Shown: positions 62,133 to 64,000 of the stretch, piece by piece
How positions within the stretch are numbered: position 1 is the first letter of the stretch
Layout of the letters: each line of letters opens with the position of its first letter
Assembly: GCF_004342485.1 (NCBI RefSeq)
Contig: NZ_SMBU01000023.1
Coordinates: forward strand, 25,215-89,214
From: Roseateles saccharophilus
GTDB taxonomy: Bacteria; Pseudomonadota; Gammaproteobacteria; Burkholderiales; Burkholderiaceae_C
Length of the DNA: 64,000 nt
Direction of reading: 5' to 3'
Position numbers and translations under genes: made by a program
Notes under the pieces: model-generated
The model's input: the letters and a program-made list of their open reading frames with translations, nothing else
Told to the model about the DNA's origin: nothing
The model's database searches: none

Positions 62133-63905
62133 ATGCGCACTGTTCGCTCCCTGTTCATCCCGGCACTGCTGTCGTTTGCCGGCCTGATCGGCACGACGGC
62201 CCGGGCCGGTTCGGACTTCGACACCTGGGCCGAGAACCTGGCCGCGCAGCGCATGCGCGCCGACCCGGTCATGTCCACCCGGATGCAATATTTCCAGGGC
62301 GAGGAGCAGGCCCCGCTGGACGGTCGATGGGAGGAAATCGCCAAGCCCGCGAAGCTCGATGAGGTCCGCCGTGATCGCCTTGCCTTGGCCGAACTGCACC
62401 GCTTCGACGCCAACACCCTGACGCCGACGCAACGCGACTCGCTGGGCTTGATCAACTGGACGCTGGCGCAGAGCATCGCCGCCGCCGAATATCTCGACAC
62501 CGGGTATCTGTTCGAGCAGATGGACGGGCTGCAGGTCAGGTCCATCAACTTCATGAGCCAGCAACAGCCTCTGCGCAATGCACGGGATCTGCGGAGCTAT
62601 CTGCAGCGCCTGTCCGGCCTTTCCCGGTTGATGGACCAGGGCATCGAGCGTGCACGGGCCGCCCAGGCCAAGGGCGTGCTGATGCCACGCTTCATCACCG
62701 AGGAAGTGATCGCGCAATTCGAGGCGTTTCTCGCGCCGCGGCCCGCTCAGAACGTGCTGGTGACCAGCCTGGCTGATCGCATGGAGCGGATTCATGGCCT
62801 GTCGCCGCAGGCTCGAGAGGTGACCCGCGCCAAGGCCGAGCGCATCGTCGCGGACAGGGTTCTGCCGGCCTGGCGGCGCGGCCTGGCGCTGATGCGCGAA
62901 CAACTGCCGTTGACCACGGACGACGCCGGCGTCTGGCGGCTCAAGAACGGCGCCGCCTTTTACGCGGCCATGCTGCGCAAGAGCACCACGACCGAATACA
63001 CGCCGGCCCAGATCCACGCCATCGGTCTGGCCGAAGTGGCGCGCATCGAGGCGCAGATGGACGGCCTGCTGCGCCAGCTCGGCTACGTGAAGGGCAGCGT
63101 CAAGGACCGCTACGCCAGGATGAACGCCGACCGCCAGCCCAAGGCTGCCGACCCGCGCCCCGATCTGCTGGCCCGCTACACCAGCATCCTGCGCGACGCC
63201 GAGGCTCGCAGCCGGCTGCTCTTCGATGTGCTGCCCAAGGCCCCGGTGGAGGTGCGCCGGGAACCCGCGTTGACCGAGGCCACCGCGGCAGCCCACTACA
63301 CCCTGCCCGCACCGGACGGCTCGCGACCCGGCATCTTCTGGGCCCCGTTGCCGGGGCCCGAGTTCGATGTCGGCAGGATGCGCACCCTCGTCTATCACGA
63401 GACCGTGCCCGGTCACCATTTCCAGGCCAGCATCCAGCAGGAAGCGCAGGACCTGCCGCACTTCCGGCGCACGATGGCGTTCGGCTGGTACTCAGGCTAC
63501 GGTGAAGGCTGGGCGCTCTATGCGGAGCAACTGGCCGCGGAGAACGGCTGGTACGAGGGCGATCCGGTCGGCCAGCTGGGCCAGCTCAGCGACGCCTTGT
63601 TCCGCGCACGCCGCCTGGTCGTGGACACCGGCCTGCACGCGATGAAGTGGACCCGCCAGCAGGCCATCGACTACGGCATCCCGACGACCGAAGTCGACCG
63701 TTACGTCGTCTGGCCCGGCCAGGCCTGCGCCTACATGCTGGGCCGCCTGAAGATCGAATCGCTGCGGGACAGGGCCAAGGCCGCACTGGGTGATCGCTTC
63801 GATATCCGCAAATTCCACAGCCTCGTCCTGCTGACCGGCAACGTGCCGCTGAAGGTTCTGGAAGACACGGTCGACCGCTGGATCAAGGCGCAGCAGGAAG
63901 GCTAA
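62133..63905 (+). CDS. DUF885-family secreted metallopeptidase-like protein (second copy)
   Basis: 590 residues with a signal peptide (hydrophobic 8-22, cleavage near ARA). It has the same conserved blocks as the protein at 10665-12443: VYHETVPGHHFQ, EGWALYAEQ, RLVVDTGLHAMKWTRQQAID, RYVVWPGQACAYMLG and a C-terminal ALGDRFDIRKFH segment. The two differ widely in the N-terminal half, so they are old paralogues, probably with different substrates. The predicted zinc site lies in HETVPGHH. It follows the nuclease-helicase gene after element E5. Confidence 0.88.
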   Translation: MRTVRSLFIPALLSFAGLIGTTARAGSDFDTWAENLAAQRMRADPVMSTRMQYFQGEEQAPLDGRWEEIAKPAKLDEVRRDRLALAELHRFDANTLTPTQRDSLGLINWTLAQSIAAAEYLDTGYLFEQMDGLQVRSINFMSQQQPLRNARDLRSYLQRLSGLSRLMDQGIERARAAQAKGVLMPRFITEEVIAQFEAFLAPRPAQNVLVTSLADRMERIHGLSPQAREVTRAKAERIVADRVLPAWRRGLALMREQLPLTTDDAGVWRLKNGAAFYAAMLRKSTTTEYTPAQIHAIGLAEVARIEAQMDGLLRQLGYVKGSVKDRYARMNADRQPKAADPRPDLLARYTSILRDAEARSRLLFDVLPKAPVEVRREPALTEATAAAHYTLPAPDGSRPGIFWAPLPGPEFDVGRMRTLVYHETVPGHHFQASIQQEAQDLPHFRRTMAFGWYSGYGEGWALYAEQLAAENGWYEGDPVGQLGQLSDALFRARRLVVDTGLHAMKWTRQQAIDYGIPTTEVDRYVVWPGQACAYMLGRLKIESLRDRAKAALGDRFDIRKFHSLVLLTGNVPLKVLEDTVDRWIKAQQEG

Positions 63906-64000
63906 GGCTACGCTGATTAAGGTCCGCCTTGCGGGTTGATCAGGTGGCAAGGTGAGCGCTGCGTCGGGATGATGCTCGCATGAAGCAAGCAACACTCGCG
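63906..64000 (+). other. Window end: non-coding DNA, possibly the start of an insertion sequence
   Basis: After the DUF885 stop, 74 bp of non-coding DNA lead to ATGAAGCAAGCAACACTCGC at 63980, seven codons (MKQATLA) before the window ends. Many IS5-family transposases begin with a similar MKQ-x-[T/S]-[F/L]-A, and the GGCTACGCTGATTAA at about 63907 could be an IS end. With so little sequence this is a guess. Confidence 0.2.

Noticed and set aside
59406..63461. Very long open frame on the minus strand (1351 codons)
   Set aside because: It is the antisense of the nuclease-helicase and the second DUF885 gene; its translation is low-complexity Gln/Gly/Arg with no domain, as expected in high-GC DNA opposite real genes.

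Overview
The window is high-GC DNA with dense, short-spaced genes and many GTG/TTG starts. Gene content and order (hom-thrC-moeA-moaD, moaE-crcB-clpB, mfd-serB, dctBD, a PIN-PhoH protein, a high-potential iron-sulfur protein) point to a betaproteobacterium of the order Burkholderiales, probably near Roseateles, Rubrivivax or Ideonella. That placement is inference from families and synteny. I saw no rRNA, complete tRNA, CRISPR array or complete insertion sequence.

Layout. 1-5.4 kb: 3' end of a patatin/Omp85 outer-membrane gene, then an aldolase-bestrophin-ispD run on the minus strand, an RlmN/Cfr-like radical SAM gene and a secreted chalcone-isomerase-like gene. 5.4-10 kb: a minus-strand unit of an MFS organic-acid transporter, a DctB-type kinase and a DctD-type sigma-54 activator, preceded by a near-consensus -24/-12 promoter. 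10-16.8 kb: a secreted protein of unknown function, a DUF885 enzyme, mfd and serB. 16.9-22.4 kb: an orphan solute-binding protein lying between serB and a decayed partial copy of serB, then rraA, an S4 protein, a ThDP enzyme, aqpZ and an MFS transporter. 22.5-34 kb: two AraC regulators, a secreted three-repeat protein, nadA, a ComFB-like protein, nadB, an S9 peptidase, a sterol-desaturase-family protein, a DUF2804 protein and a second orphan solute-binding protein.

34-53 kb is the backbone alaC-hom-thrC-moeA-moaD ... moaE-crcB-clpB, all on the minus strand. Between moaD and moaE lies a block of about 9.7 kb (37.8-47.6 kb), mostly plus strand: an SPFH/SHOCT protein, a double zinc-ribbon DUF4178 membrane protein, a DUF350 membrane protein, a Ste24-like M48 protease, a YciI-like protein, a winged-helix/nucleotidyltransferase pair with its own palindromic operator, a membrane-anchored aminopropyltransferase and a Tat-type flavin lipoprotein, with a pyruvoyl AdoMet decarboxylase (speD) on the minus strand at the edge. 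This looks like a membrane-directed polyamine or amine-modification cassette with a toxin-antitoxin-like module inside it, and is the best candidate for an undercharacterised system.

53-64 kb: an Mth938-like protein, a Bcp peroxiredoxin, PIN-PhoH, a HiPIP, a YidB-like protein, a patatin lipoprotein, dinB overlapping a nuclease-helicase fusion, and a second DUF885 enzyme.

Nested-palindrome intergenic elements recur. Two of about 265 bp share a 39-bp core (33031-33293 and 36671-36935). The second sits between the apparent Shine-Dalgarno sequence and the start codon of clpB, downstream of a sigma-32-like promoter, and its 31-bp closing stem would bring the two back together in the mRNA.
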